The notes under the pieces: generated by a model
Databases searched by the model: none
Seen by the model: only the letters and a program-made list of their open reading frames with translations
Told to the model about the DNA's origin: nothing
DNA from: Streptomyces iconiensis
Lineage (GTDB): Bacteria > Actinomycetota > Actinomycetes > Streptomycetales > Streptomycetaceae
DNA length: 64,000 nucleotides
Assembly: GCF_028657195.3 (NCBI RefSeq)
Contig: NZ_JANCPR020000002.1
Location: 62,001-126,000 of the forward strand
Reading direction: 5' to 3'
Translations under genes and position numbers: made by a program
Part shown: positions 1 through 9,076 of the stretch, one piece after another
Layout: every line of letters begins with the position of its first letter
Position numbering within the stretch: position 1 is the first letter of the stretch

Positions 1-2
1 TG

Positions 3-608
3 GAGGGCGCCATCACGGCGGAGGGCGACAACCAGGCCGTCATGGTCAAGGCAGCAAGCGAACTCCTGTACGCGCGGCGCGTCCCGAAGCCGGGCGACCC
101 GCGCGTGGGACGCCAGGCCACCGGTGAACTCACGGACCCCGCCTTCCTGCACGGGCTCCTCGCGACGGCCGAGGACCTCTGGCTCGACCGCGCACGCACC
201 GCGATGCGGCGGGCCCCCGCCGAGGCGCTGGCCCGCAGGAACGCCGCGATAGGGCCCGCGCTCCGCGCCGTCGACCTGTACGCACACCGGCACGCGGCCC
301 TCGCGCTCGCCGCGCCGGCCGCGACCGCCACGGCGGCCGGGGAGCCGCTGCGGAACCTGCATCTGCTGTTCACGCTGCGCGCGGTACGCGAGCACAGCGG
401 GGACCTGCTGCGCCACGGCCACCTCGCGGAACGGCACATCGACGAACTGCCCGTGCTCACCGAGCAGGTGACGGCGCGGGTGGCGAAGGCGGCACCTGAG
501 CTGGTGGCCGCGTTCGCCGTGCCGGACGAGATGTTCGCCGGGGCACCGCTCGCGGCACGCGACTACATCGCGGCGTACGACGACCCCGAGGGCCCCTGGA
601 GACGGTGA
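3..608 (+). CDS. acyl-CoA oxidase/dehydrogenase, C-terminal part (5' end outside window)
   Basis: The reading frame is open from the first bases and ends at TGA 606-608, so only about 201 C-terminal residues are visible. They begin EGAITAEGDNQAVMVKAASE. An EGDN followed by a long helix is typical of the C-terminal helical domain of acyl-CoA oxidases and related flavoprotein dehydrogenases, which oxidise acyl-CoA thioesters at C2-C3. The FAD and substrate domains lie upstream of the window. The rest is Ala/Arg-rich helix, in keeping with that fold. Family membership is inferred from this motif and the helical character alone. Oxidase versus dehydrogenase cannot be decided without the N-terminal half. 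Confidence 0.6.
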   Translation, partial: EGAITAEGDNQAVMVKAASELLYARRVPKPGDPRVGRQATGELTDPAFLHGLLATAEDLWLDRARTAMRRAPAEALARRNAAIGPALRAVDLYAHRHAALALAAPAATATAAGEPLRNLHLLFTLRAVREHSGDLLRHGHLAERHIDELPVLTEQVTARVAKAAPELVAAFAVPDEMFAGAPLAARDYIAAYDDPEGPWRR

Positions 609-704
609 CCGCGGGGAGCCGGAGAGGGGCGGGGGGCAGGGGGCGCAGGAGCCCCGGCGGAGCGGGTGCGGCGCGGGTACGGAGCGAGTGCGGCAACCGG
701 GTGC

Positions 705-1934
705 TCAGGCCGCCGCGAGGACGAGTGCGGCGTTCTGGCCGCCGAAGCCGAAGGACGTGGACAGCGCCAACCCGAAGGCGCACTCGCGCGGGTGCGAGGT
801 GACCAGGTCGAGTTCGTGTCCCGGGTCCTGGTCCGTGAGGTTGGCCGTGGGCGGGATCTCCTGGCGCTCCAGCGCGAGCACGGTCAGCGCGGCCTCGATG
901 GCGCCCGAGGCACCCAGCGCGTGACCCAGCACTCCCTTGGTGGCGGTCACCGGCGGCGGTGCCCCGCCGAACAGGCGGAGCAGCGCGCGGGCTTCGGCCG
1001 CGTCCCCGGTCGGCGTGGAGGTGCCGTGCGCGTTGATGTGCCCGATGTCCCGGGGCGAGCAGCCCGCGTCGGCGAGCGCCTGCCGCACGGCGAGTTCGGC
1101 GCCGGCGCCCTCCGGGTGGGGCGAGGTGGGGTGCCGCGCGTCGGCGGAGGAACCGGCGCCCAGCAGCAGCGCCCGCCGCTGCGCACCCCGCGCGCCGGCG
1201 AAGCGGGGGCTCTCCAGTACCAGGACGGCAGCGCCCTCTCCCAGGACGAAGCCGTCGCGCCCGGAGTCGAAGGGGCGGCAGGCGAGTTCGGGTGCCCGGG
1301 TGCGCGTGGACAGCGCCCGCATACGGGCGAAGCAGGCTGCCGTCATGGGTGCCCTGCCCGATTCGCTGCCGCCCGCGAGCACGACGTCGCAGGCCCCGCC
1401 GAGCAGCAGGTCCCTGGCGACGGCGAGGGCGTGCGCTCCGGAGGCACAGGCGCTGGAGACGACGAAGTTGGGGCCCTGGGCACCGAGGTCGCAGGCGACC
1501 TCACCCGCCACCATGTTGGGCACGCTGCGGGGGACGGCGAGGGGCGAGACGGCGGCGGGGCGCGCGGCTCCGAGCCTGTCGAACTCCCGCGCGTAGGTGT
1601 GCAGGCTGTTGCCGCCGACACCGAAGACGACGCCCACACGCGGCGCCGTCGCCTCCGTGAGCGGCAGCCGTGCGTCCTCGACGGCGCGGCGCGCGGCTGC
1701 GAGGCCGAAGTGTGCGAACGGGTCGAGCCTGCGGGCCAGGCGGGTACCGAACTCCACGACCGGGTCGAAGTCCCGTACGGCGCAGGACATGTCCACGGGG
1801 AGCCCCGCGAGTGCGGGGTCGGTGGCGGCCAGGGAGCGCCCGGCCGCGACGGCCTTCCAGTTGACCTCCGGGTCACAGCCGCCCGGCGTGACCAGGCCGA
1901 TCCCGGTCACCACGGCATGCCCTCGCGCTTCCAT
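705..1934 (-). CDS. beta-ketoacyl-ACP synthase (KAS II/FabF-like)
   Basis: A 409-residue decarboxylating condensing enzyme of the thiolase fold that extends an acyl chain on ACP. The active-site Cys is about residue 163 in SSACASGAHAL. The two catalytic His lie in NAHGTSTPTGD and LGHALGASG, so the Cys-His-His triad is intact. Length is normal for a single-domain KAS. The gene begins one base after the stop of the ACP gene (TGAcATG), so the two are almost certainly co-translated. With no KR, DH, MT or AT nearby, this looks like a dedicated KS/ACP pair that feeds or borrows from another pathway rather than a complete polyketide cluster. Confidence 0.9.
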   Translation of the reverse strand: MEARGHAVVTGIGLVTPGGCDPEVNWKAVAAGRSLAATDPALAGLPVDMSCAVRDFDPVVEFGTRLARRLDPFAHFGLAAARRAVEDARLPLTEATAPRVGVVFGVGGNSLHTYAREFDRLGAARPAAVSPLAVPRSVPNMVAGEVACDLGAQGPNFVVSSACASGAHALAVARDLLLGGACDVVLAGGSESGRAPMTAACFARMRALSTRTRAPELACRPFDSGRDGFVLGEGAAVLVLESPRFAGARGAQRRALLLGAGSSADARHPTSPHPEGAGAELAVRQALADAGCSPRDIGHINAHGTSTPTGDAAEARALLRLFGGAPPPVTATKGVLGHALGASGAIEAALTVLALERQEIPPTANLTDQDPGHELDLVTSHPRECAFGLALSTSFGFGGQNAALVLAAA

Positions 1935-1935
1935 G

Positions 1936-2208
1936 TCAACCGCCGGCGCCCTCGGTGACGGCGCGCTCGATCACGCGGGCCGCTTCGGACAGGGTGCTGG
2001 CGGGGGTCAGGTCGGCGAGCTGGTCCGCCATCTCGACGCCGCTGCGGTCCTCCAGCGCGACGGCCAGCTCCATGAGACCGAGCGAGTCGAGACCGAGGTC
2101 GTCGAATGTCGCCGAGGGGCGGAGGCTGTCAGCCGTCACCCCGAAGTACTCGTGCAGCAGGTCGGCGAGAGCCCCCTCGTCGAATCCCTGAACCGACAGC
2201 TCGGACAC
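1936..2208 (-). CDS. acyl carrier protein
   Basis: A 90-residue acyl carrier protein. The phosphopantetheine attachment serine is about Ser42 in DLGLDSLGLMEL, the expected D-S-L motif at the start of helix II. The GTG start at 2208 is preceded by AGGAGAT at good spacing, which decides the start. It lies directly upstream of the ketosynthase with a one-base gap and is the first gene of a two-gene minus-strand unit. The carried acyl group and any dedicated loading enzyme are not visible in the window. Confidence 0.92.
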   Translation of the reverse strand: MSELSVQGFDEGALADLLHEYFGVTADSLRPSATFDDLGLDSLGLMELAVALEDRSGVEMADQLADLTPASTLSEAARVIERAVTEGAGG

Positions 2209-2305
2209 CGTTCCATCTCCTGACCCGTAGAACCGACCACACTTATGTCATCGCCCCCAACCCGACCACGTCCACAGGGGTTACTGGCGTCATACATACG
2301 GAGGA

Positions 2306-3022
2306 TCACCCGATTCGGCGGTGCTGCGGGGCCGGGCGGGTGCCGCTTCCACGGTGGCGGTAGACGATGTAGGGCCGGGCGAGGTAGGCGACCGGTGCGG
2401 TGAAAGCGTGGACGAGGCGGCTGAAGGGCCAGAGCGTGAACAGCGCCATCGCGAGCAGCGCGTGGAGCTGGTAGACGAACGGAGCGTGCGCCATGGCGGC
2501 GACGTCCGGGTCCAGCGTGAACAGGGAGCGGAACCAGACGGCGACGCCTTCCCGGTAGTCGTAGGGATGGGCCTCCAGCGTGGTCGCCGTCGCCGCGAGG
2601 CCGCAGACGAGGACGGCGGCCAGCACCGGGTAGACGGCCAGGTCGCTGCGGCTGGTCGCGGCCCGTACCGCCGGGGAGCGCAGCCGCCGGTGCACCAGGA
2701 TCGCCAGCCCGGCGACGGTGGCCAGCCCGGCTGTGCCGCCCACGGCGAGCGCGTTGAGGTGGTACAGCCACTCGGGCACGTGCATGCGTTCGGTCAGCGA
2801 CTTGGGGACGACCAGGCCGACGACATGTCCGGCGAGGACGAAGAGCAGGCCCGCGTGGAAGAGGGGCCCGCCGATGCTGAGCAGCCTGTGCTCGTGCAAC
2901 TGGCTGGAGCGCGTGGTGAATCCGAAGCGGTCGTAGCGGTAGCGCCATGCCGTGCCCGCGACGAGGAGGGTGAAGGCGAGGTAGGGGAGCACGCCCCACA
3001 GCGCGGTGTGCAGGTGGTTCAC
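2306..3022 (-). CDS. narI: respiratory nitrate reductase gamma subunit (cytochrome b)
   Basis: Membrane cytochrome b subunit (238 aa) that takes electrons from menaquinol and passes them to NarH. Five hydrophobic segments are visible. Haem-ligand histidines lie in the segments around LFHAGLLFVLAGHVVG and FVYQLHALLAM, and a PFSRLVH motif follows near the end, as in NarI. The GTG start overlaps the narJ stop (GTGA), so translation is coupled. It is the last gene of the narGHJI operon. Length is in the usual 225-245 aa range. Confidence 0.93.
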   Translation of the reverse strand: MNHLHTALWGVLPYLAFTLLVAGTAWRYRYDRFGFTTRSSQLHEHRLLSIGGPLFHAGLLFVLAGHVVGLVVPKSLTERMHVPEWLYHLNALAVGGTAGLATVAGLAILVHRRLRSPAVRAATSRSDLAVYPVLAAVLVCGLAATATTLEAHPYDYREGVAVWFRSLFTLDPDVAAMAHAPFVYQLHALLAMALFTLWPFSRLVHAFTAPVAYLARPYIVYRHRGSGTRPAPQHRRIG

Positions 3023-3666
3023 CGGAGTGTCCCCTCGGTGCGGGTGGCGGTGGCGGTGGCGGCGCCGGCCGGGCGGCGGGCCGGGAACGGAAGGAGCCCG
3101 ACGGTCTCGGCGGGCGGCCCGGTGTGCGCGAGCCGCAGCGCGGCGGCGCGGTCGGCGGGTGAGGCCCCGGGCAGCGTCGCGCAGACCGCCGTGACGACGG
3201 CGGCGTACGGGCTGTGGTGGTCCTCCAGCGCGATACGGAGCAGTTCGAGCGCTGCCCTGTGGTCCTGGAGCGCGCGGCGTCCCTGGCGTGGGCAGCGGGC
3301 CGCGAACTCCAGTGCCAGGGGCAGGAAGTCGGGCAGTTCGTCCTCGGGCGGATACCAGCCGTGTGCCGCGTACAGCTGCCGCCAGCGCAGCAGCGAGGCG
3401 CCCCTGCGGCGGGTGTCGCCGTCCGTGTAGTACGTGAGGTGCAGGGTGCGCCGCCTGCTGCGGTCGAAGGTGGTGATGTACCGCGCGGACAGCTCCAGTT
3501 GGGGCACGGGGGCGACCTCGGCGCAGAAGCCGCGCAGCAGGCGGGCCGGGGAGCCAGGCAGGTCCGTCAGCGCCTCGGTGACCAGCGAGAGCCGCTCGGG
3601 CCACTCCTGGTCCGGGTGCCGCAGGACGAGGGAGGCGGCCTGGTACAGGACGGGGTCGCGCTTCAT
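3019..3666 (-). CDS. narJ: nitrate reductase molybdenum cofactor assembly chaperone
   Basis: A 215-residue NarJ/TorD-family chaperone that binds apo-NarG and controls cofactor insertion before membrane attachment. Typical features are the helical core with RYITTFDRSRRRTLHLTYYTDGDTRRRG and the PPEDELPDFLPLALEF stretch, both characteristic of NarJ. The ATG start lies inside the narH stop (ATGA), and its own stop overlaps the narI start. It is a system-specific assembly factor and not part of the mature enzyme. Confidence 0.93.
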   Translation of the reverse strand: MKRDPVLYQAASLVLRHPDQEWPERLSLVTEALTDLPGSPARLLRGFCAEVAPVPQLELSARYITTFDRSRRRTLHLTYYTDGDTRRRGASLLRWRQLYAAHGWYPPEDELPDFLPLALEFAARCPRQGRRALQDHRAALELLRIALEDHHSPYAAVVTAVCATLPGASPADRAAALRLAHTGPPAETVGLLPFPARRPAGAATATATRTEGTLR

Positions 3667-5312
3667 GCCGGTCCCTCCTGGCGGGGGAAGAGTCCGTCGG
3701 GCCGCCCCCGGCCGTCCCAGTTGAGGAGGTTGAGGCGGCCTGCGAGTGAGGCTCCCGAGGGGTCGGTGGCGGGAGCGGTGGCGGTTCCGGGGGCGGGAGG
3801 GGCGGCGGGAGCGGTGTGGAAGCCGTCCGGGTCGTACATGCCGGGGCCGCCCGCCTCCTCCAGGCTGCATCCGGTGTCCACAGGGCTGCCGTGCTCGGCG
3901 GTGTAGCTGGTGGGGATGACGTAGCGCTCCTCGTACTTGGCGAGCGCGAGCAGCCGGTACATCGCGTGGATCTCCTCCTCGGTCATGCCGACGGAGCGTG
4001 CGATGTCCGGGTCGGGTTCCTGGCCGAGGTTGACTCGGCGCATGGTGGTGCGCATCGCGGCCAGGCGGCACAGGGCCGCCTCGACGGGCTCGGTGTCGCC
4101 TGCGGTGAACAGTTCGGCGAGGTAGGCCAGGGGGATGCGGAGCGTGTCGATGGCGCCGAACAGGCTCTCGGGTGCCTCACCGTCGTGTCCTGTCCTGGTC
4201 AGCGCGTCGACGACGGGGGACAGCGGGGGGACGTACCAGACCATGGGCATCGTGCGGTACTCCGGGTGCAGCGGCAGTGCCACCCTGTACCGGCTGATCA
4301 GCGCGTGCACGGGGGACTCGCGTGCGGCGGTCACCCAGTCGTGCGGGATGCCCGCCTCCTCGGCGGCGCGGGCGACCCCGGGGTCGGCGGGGTCGAGGAA
4401 GCAGCCCAACTGGGCCTCGTACAGGCCCTGTTCGTCCTCCACGGACGCCGCCTCGCCCACCCGGTCGGCGTCGTAGAGGATCACCCCGAGATAGCGCAGC
4501 CTCCCCACGCACGTCTCCGAGCACACGGTCGGCTCGCCCGCCTCGATGCGCGGGTAGCACAGCGTGCACTTCTCGGCCTTGCCGGTGGCGTGGTTGAAGT
4601 AGACCTTCTTGTACGGGCATCCGGACACGCACATCCGCCAGCCCCTGCACCTGTCCTGGTCGACGAGGACGATGCCGTCCTCGATGCGCTTGTACATCGC
4701 GCCTGAGGGACAGACGGCCACGCAGGACGGGTTGAGGCAGTGCTCGCAGATCCGGGGGAGGTAGAACATGAACGCCTGCTCGTACTCCAGCCGTACCTGG
4801 TCGCTGATCTTCTCCAGTACGGGGTCGGCGGCGGTGTGGCCGGGCCCGCCGCCGAGGTCGTCGTCCCAGTTGGGGCCCGCCGAGATCGCCATGGCGCGGC
4901 CGTCGATCTGGGAGCGGGGCGGGGCCGTGGGCAGGTCGTCGCCCAGCGGTGCCTGGGTGAGGTTGGCGTAGTCGTAGGTCCACGGCTCGTAGTAGTCGTC
5001 GAGCGTGGGCAGTTCGGGGTTGGCGAACAGCCGGGCGAGGCGGCGGGCCCTGCCGCCGGAGCGCGGCACGAGCCTGCCGCGCTTCAGCTCCCAGCCGCCG
5101 CGCCACCTGTCCTGGTCCTCGTAGCGGCGCGGATAGCCCTGGCCGGGGCGGGTCTCCACGTTGTTGAACCAGGCGTACTCGGTGCCTGTCCTGTTGGTCC
5201 ACGTCTGCTTGCAGGTGACCGAACAGGTGTGGCAGCCGATGCACTTGTCGAGGTTCATGACCATCGCGACCTGTGCCATGACGCGTCCGGGAGTGGCTTC
5301 GCCACGGGGCAT
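3663..5312 (-). CDS. narH: nitrate reductase beta subunit (iron-sulfur)
   Basis: A 549-residue ferredoxin-like electron transfer subunit linking NarI to NarG. Four cysteine clusters are visible in order: CIGCHTCSVTC, CEHCLNPSCVAVCP, CRGWRMCVSGCP and CTLCYP with CSETC further on. The Trp in CxxW of the third cluster is the standard replacement that gives the [3Fe-4S] centre of NarH. The start ATG at 5312 overlaps the narG stop. A later ATG (MAQVAMVMNL) is also in frame, but the coupled start is preferred. The C-terminal ~40 residues are Ala/Pro-rich and not conserved in character. Confidence 0.95.
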   Translation of the reverse strand: MPRGEATPGRVMAQVAMVMNLDKCIGCHTCSVTCKQTWTNRTGTEYAWFNNVETRPGQGYPRRYEDQDRWRGGWELKRGRLVPRSGGRARRLARLFANPELPTLDDYYEPWTYDYANLTQAPLGDDLPTAPPRSQIDGRAMAISAGPNWDDDLGGGPGHTAADPVLEKISDQVRLEYEQAFMFYLPRICEHCLNPSCVAVCPSGAMYKRIEDGIVLVDQDRCRGWRMCVSGCPYKKVYFNHATGKAEKCTLCYPRIEAGEPTVCSETCVGRLRYLGVILYDADRVGEAASVEDEQGLYEAQLGCFLDPADPGVARAAEEAGIPHDWVTAARESPVHALISRYRVALPLHPEYRTMPMVWYVPPLSPVVDALTRTGHDGEAPESLFGAIDTLRIPLAYLAELFTAGDTEPVEAALCRLAAMRTTMRRVNLGQEPDPDIARSVGMTEEEIHAMYRLLALAKYEERYVIPTSYTAEHGSPVDTGCSLEEAGGPGMYDPDGFHTAPAAPPAPGTATAPATDPSGASLAGRLNLLNWDGRGRPDGLFPRQEGPA

Positions 5313-8300
5313 CAGTACGTCACCTCCTGGGAGCGGCGGCGGATGACGGTCACCGCGTCGCGCTGGTTTCCCGTCGGCCCGTAGTAGTTGGGCGCGAAGG
5401 AGAGCTGGGCGTGCCCGCCGACGAGGTGGGTGGGCTTGATGAGCAGCCGGGTGACGGCGTTGTGCACCCCGCCGCGCCGCCCGGTCGCCTCGGACTTGGG
5501 CACGTTCACGAGGCGTTCCTGTACGTGGTACATGAAGACGGTGCCCTCCGGCATGCGGTGGGAGACGACGGCGCGTGCCACCACGACGCCGTTGACGTTG
5601 ACGGCCTCGATCCAGTCGTTGTCGCGCACGCCGATCGCCCCGGCGTCGGACGGACTGATCCAGATGACGGGGCCGCCGCGCGCGAGGGTCTGCATCAGCA
5701 GGTTCTCCTGGTACTCGGAGTGGATGGACCACTTCGAGTGCGGGGTCACGTACCGCACGGTCACCGACCGCTCGTGCGCCCCGGCGTCCCCGGCGCGCGG
5801 CGCGAGGGGGCTGCCGAGTGCCGCCAGGTCCAACGGGGGCCGGTATACGGGGAGTTGCTCGCCGAACTCGGCGATCCATTCGTGGTCCAGGTAGAAGTGC
5901 TGGCGCCCGGTGAGGGTGTGCCAGGGCTTGCGGTGCTCGGTGTTGACGGTGAACGGCGCATAGCGGCGCTCCGGCCCCTCCTTGCCCGACCACTCGAAGC
6001 TCGCGCCCACCTGCACGGGGCGTGCCTGGGTGTCGGAGAACACCACGCGCCGGCCCGCGACCTCGGTGGCCAGTTCCTCAAGGCCCGAGGCAGCGCCGCA
6101 GCGTTCGGCGAGCGCGCGGAAGCCCTCGGCCGCTACGCGCCCGTTGGTGGTGCCGGACAGCGCGAGGATCGCCTCGCACAGCTTCACGTCGGTGTTCAGC
6201 AGCGGGCGGCCCTTCGCGGGCCCGCTCCCGGCGTTGCCGCACCGCGCGGACAGCCACCGGCTCTCGGCGCGGGTGCCCACGGTGACGCCGCGCACCGTCA
6301 TGCCCTCCTCGTCGGCGCGGGGCCCCAGCGCGGCGAGCTTGTCGGCGACAGCGGTGTAGTCGCGCTCCACCAGCGCGTAACGCGGCCCCGTCGGGCCTTC
6401 CGGCGGTGTCTCGTCGGCGGTGTCGTGCTGGAGCGCCGTGGCGACCAGGTCGCGCCGGACGTCCAGCCTGCCGTGGGCGAGTTCGCTGAGCTTCGCCGCC
6501 AGCCCGTGGAAGATCTCGAAGTCCGTACGGGCCTGCCACGGCGGGCTGATCGCGGGAGAGAAGGCGTGCACGAAGGGGTGCATGTCGGTGCTGGACAGGT
6601 CGTGCTTCTCGTACCAGGTGGCGGCGGGCAGCACGAGGTCGGCGCAGAGGGTGGTGGAGGTCATCCGGAAGTCCAGTGCGAGCAGCAGGTCCAGCTTTCC
6701 CCGGGGCGCCTCCTGCCGCCAGGTCACCTCGCGCGGCCTGTGCCCGGGCGGGGCCTCGGGCGCCGCTGCGTTGTCCTGCGCGCCGAGCAGATGGCGCAGG
6801 AAGAACTCGTTGCCCTTGGCCGAGGAGCCGATGAGGTTGGCCCGCCATACCGTCAGTACGCGGGGCCAGTTGGCGGGCGCGTCCGGGTCCTCGCAGGCGA
6901 ACTCCAGCCGCCCGGCGTCCCGTTCGCCGGCCACCCAGCTCGCCGGGTCAGCGCCGGCCGCGTGCGCACGGTCGCCGAGGTCGAGCGGGTTGGCGGCGAA
7001 GGTGGGGTAGGACGGCATCCAGCCCCGCCGCGCAGAGCGCGCCACGAGGTCGGCGGTGTGCGCCCCCGCGAACAGGCCCCGGCCCGCCGGAGAGGCGAGC
7101 GCGTCGGCGGGTGCCTGCTCGTAGCGCCACTGGTCGGTGTGCGTGTACCAGTACGGGGTGCCCGCCATCTGCCGCGACGGGCGTACCCAGTCGGCCGCTG
7201 TCGACAACTGCTGCCAGCCCGCGTACGGACGGACCTTCTCCTGGCCCACGTAGTGCGCCCAGCCGCCGCCGTTGACGCCCTGGCAGCCGGTGAGCAGCAG
7301 CAGGGAGAGGAAGGAGCGGTAGATGGTGTCGGAGTGGAACCAGTGGTTGGTGCCGGCGCCCATGACGATCATGCACCGGCCGCGTGTCGCCTCGGCGGTC
7401 CGCGCGAACTCCCGTGCGGCGCGCACAACGGCGGCTGCGGGTACCGAGGTGATCGCCTCCTGCCAGGCGGGTGTGCACGGCAGCGACGCGTCCTCGTACG
7501 AGGCGGGCCACTGCCCCTCAAGGCCCTCGCGCCGTACGGCGTAGCGCGCGAGCAGCAGGTCGAAGACGGTGGTCACCAGCCGTCCGCCGACGCGGCGTAC
7601 GGGTACGCCGCGGCGCAGCGTCCCGCCGGGCTCGTCGAAGCGCGGCAGCAGGACCCGCACGCTCTCCGCCCGGGGCGCGTACAGGCTCAGTACGGGGTCC
7701 AGGTCGCCCAGGTCCAGGTTCCAGCGGCCCTCGCCGCCCTTGGTCCAGCGGTCGCCCAGCGTGCCGTTGGGCACCACGGGTGCCGCGCTCTCCCGGTCCA
7801 GCACGACGGGCATCCAGCGCCGTGCTCCGGCGTCCGCGTTCTGCGCGAGGCCCAGATCGGCCGCCGTGACCATCCGGCCGGGACGGTGCGCCCCGTCGTC
7901 CTCGCCCTCGCGCGGTGGTTCCAGTTCGACGAGGAACGGCAGGTCGGTGAAGCGCTTGACGTAGTCGGTGAAGTACGGGACCTCGCGCCGCACGAAGCAC
8001 TCGGTGAGGATCACGTGGCCCATCGCCATGGCCACGGCGCCGTCGGTGCCCGGGTGCGGGTGCAGCCACTCGTCGGCGAACTTCGTCGCGTCGGAGTAGT
8101 CGGGCGACACCACGACGACCTTCTGGCCCCGGTAGCGGGCCTCGGTCATCCAGTGCGCGTCCGGTGTGCGCGTGACGGGCACGTTGGAGCCCCACAGCAT
8201 CAGATAGGCCGCGTCCCACCAGTCACCGGATTCGGGCACGTCGGTCTGGTCGCCGAACACCTGCGGGGAGGCGATGGGCAGGTCGGCGTACCAGTCGTAG

Positions 8301-9001
8301 AAGGAGAGCATCGTGGCGCCGAGCAGTGCGTGGAAGCGGGCGCCCACGGCGTGCGAGGCCATGGACATCGCCGGGATCGGCGAGAACCCGGCGATGCGGT
8401 CGGGGCCGTGTGCCGCGAGGGTGTGCACATGCGCCGCCGCGGCGATCTCCAGCGCCTCGTCCCAGCCGATCCGCACCAGCCCGCCCCTCCCCCGGGCCGA
8501 CTGATAGCGCCGCCTCTTCTCCGGATCTCCGGTGATCTCGGCCCAGGCCGCCACCGGGTCGCCCAGCCGCGTTTTCGCCTCGCGGTACATCTCGACCAGC
8601 ACGCCGCGTGCGTGGGGATGACGCACGCGGGTGGGCGAATATGTGTACCAGGAGAAAGAAGCGCCGCGAGGGCATCCACGTGGTTCGTATTCGGGACGGT
8701 CGGGCCCCGTCGTCGGATAGTCGGTCGCCTGCGTCTCCCAGGCGATGATCCCGTCCTTGACATAGACGTTCCATGAACAGGAACCCGTGCAGTTCACTCC
8801 ATGGGTGGAGCGCACCACCTTGTCGTGTGCCCAACGCTCCCGGTACGGCGCGTCGTTGACGCTCTGATCAGCACGGAAGACAGCACGCGTGTCCGGCGTC
8901 GTCGGCTTTCCGTTCAGCAACTGCCCGGCGCGGAAGAGCCGTTCGGCCACCTCGTCCGCCGCGCTCTCCACTCTCCTCCGGGATCCGCCACGCTTTGCCA
9001 C
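5312..9001 (-). CDS. narG: respiratory nitrate reductase alpha subunit (molybdopterin)
   Basis: Catalytic Mo-bisMGD subunit (about 1,229 aa) that reduces nitrate to nitrite on the cytoplasmic face. The N-terminal [4Fe-4S] motif HGVNCTGSCSW has the His ligand that marks NarG. It is followed by a long molybdopterin oxidoreductase domain and a C-terminal dinucleotide-binding domain (YRPPLDL, HSEYQENLLM, PNYYGPTGNQRD). The start is uncertain. GTG at 9001, with upstream AAAGGG, gives an N-terminus of normal length. An in-frame GTG at 9028, with GAGG upstream, adds nine residues. First gene of the complete narGHJI operon; regulation probably acts through the palindrome-rich region 9029-9240. Confidence 0.95.
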   Translation of the reverse strand: MAKRGGSRRRVESAADEVAERLFRAGQLLNGKPTTPDTRAVFRADQSVNDAPYRERWAHDKVVRSTHGVNCTGSCSWNVYVKDGIIAWETQATDYPTTGPDRPEYEPRGCPRGASFSWYTYSPTRVRHPHARGVLVEMYREAKTRLGDPVAAWAEITGDPEKRRRYQSARGRGGLVRIGWDEALEIAAAAHVHTLAAHGPDRIAGFSPIPAMSMASHAVGARFHALLGATMLSFYDWYADLPIASPQVFGDQTDVPESGDWWDAAYLMLWGSNVPVTRTPDAHWMTEARYRGQKVVVVSPDYSDATKFADEWLHPHPGTDGAVAMAMGHVILTECFVRREVPYFTDYVKRFTDLPFLVELEPPREGEDDGAHRPGRMVTAADLGLAQNADAGARRWMPVVLDRESAAPVVPNGTLGDRWTKGGEGRWNLDLGDLDPVLSLYAPRAESVRVLLPRFDEPGGTLRRGVPVRRVGGRLVTTVFDLLLARYAVRREGLEGQWPASYEDASLPCTPAWQEAITSVPAAAVVRAAREFARTAEATRGRCMIVMGAGTNHWFHSDTIYRSFLSLLLLTGCQGVNGGGWAHYVGQEKVRPYAGWQQLSTAADWVRPSRQMAGTPYWYTHTDQWRYEQAPADALASPAGRGLFAGAHTADLVARSARRGWMPSYPTFAANPLDLGDRAHAAGADPASWVAGERDAGRLEFACEDPDAPANWPRVLTVWRANLIGSSAKGNEFFLRHLLGAQDNAAAPEAPPGHRPREVTWRQEAPRGKLDLLLALDFRMTSTTLCADLVLPAATWYEKHDLSSTDMHPFVHAFSPAISPPWQARTDFEIFHGLAAKLSELAHGRLDVRRDLVATALQHDTADETPPEGPTGPRYALVERDYTAVADKLAALGPRADEEGMTVRGVTVGTRAESRWLSARCGNAGSGPAKGRPLLNTDVKLCEAILALSGTTNGRVAAEGFRALAERCGAASGLEELATEVAGRRVVFSDTQARPVQVGASFEWSGKEGPERRYAPFTVNTEHRKPWHTLTGRQHFYLDHEWIAEFGEQLPVYRPPLDLAALGSPLAPRAGDAGAHERSVTVRYVTPHSKWSIHSEYQENLLMQTLARGGPVIWISPSDAGAIGVRDNDWIEAVNVNGVVVARAVVSHRMPEGTVFMYHVQERLVNVPKSEATGRRGGVHNAVTRLLIKPTHLVGGHAQLSFAPNYYGPTGNQRDAVTVIRRRSQEVTY

Positions 9002-9047
9002 GGTGGGCCCTTTCCGATACCGGCACACCTGAGAGCCTCAACAGCCC

Positions 9048-9076
9048 CTCAGTACATGGAGGTTCCATGTACTGAG
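9048..9076. promoter_or_regulatory. 13-bp inverted repeat upstream of narG, probable operator
   Basis: Perfect inverted repeat with arms CTCAGTACATGGA (9048-9060) and TCCATGTACTGAG (9064-9076) and a 3-bp spacer. It lies 47 bp upstream of the chosen narG start, where a repressor or activator of the nar operon would bind. A transcribed stem is possible, but there is no T-tract. The regulator is unknown. It does not match the Rex, FNR/CRP or DevR/OsdR consensus as I know them. Confidence 0.6.

Noticed and set aside
705..2208. Type II PKS minimal system from the KS/ACP pair
   Set aside because: There is no chain-length factor, ketoreductase or cyclase adjacent, and the KS carries a full FabF-type Cys-His-His triad; only a KS/ACP pair is supported.
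5411..8776. Very long plus-strand open frame (over 1,100 codons) opposite narG
   Set aside because: Antisense shadow of a GC-rich gene; the composition is His/Gly/Arg/Val-rich, and narG on the other strand has full motif support.
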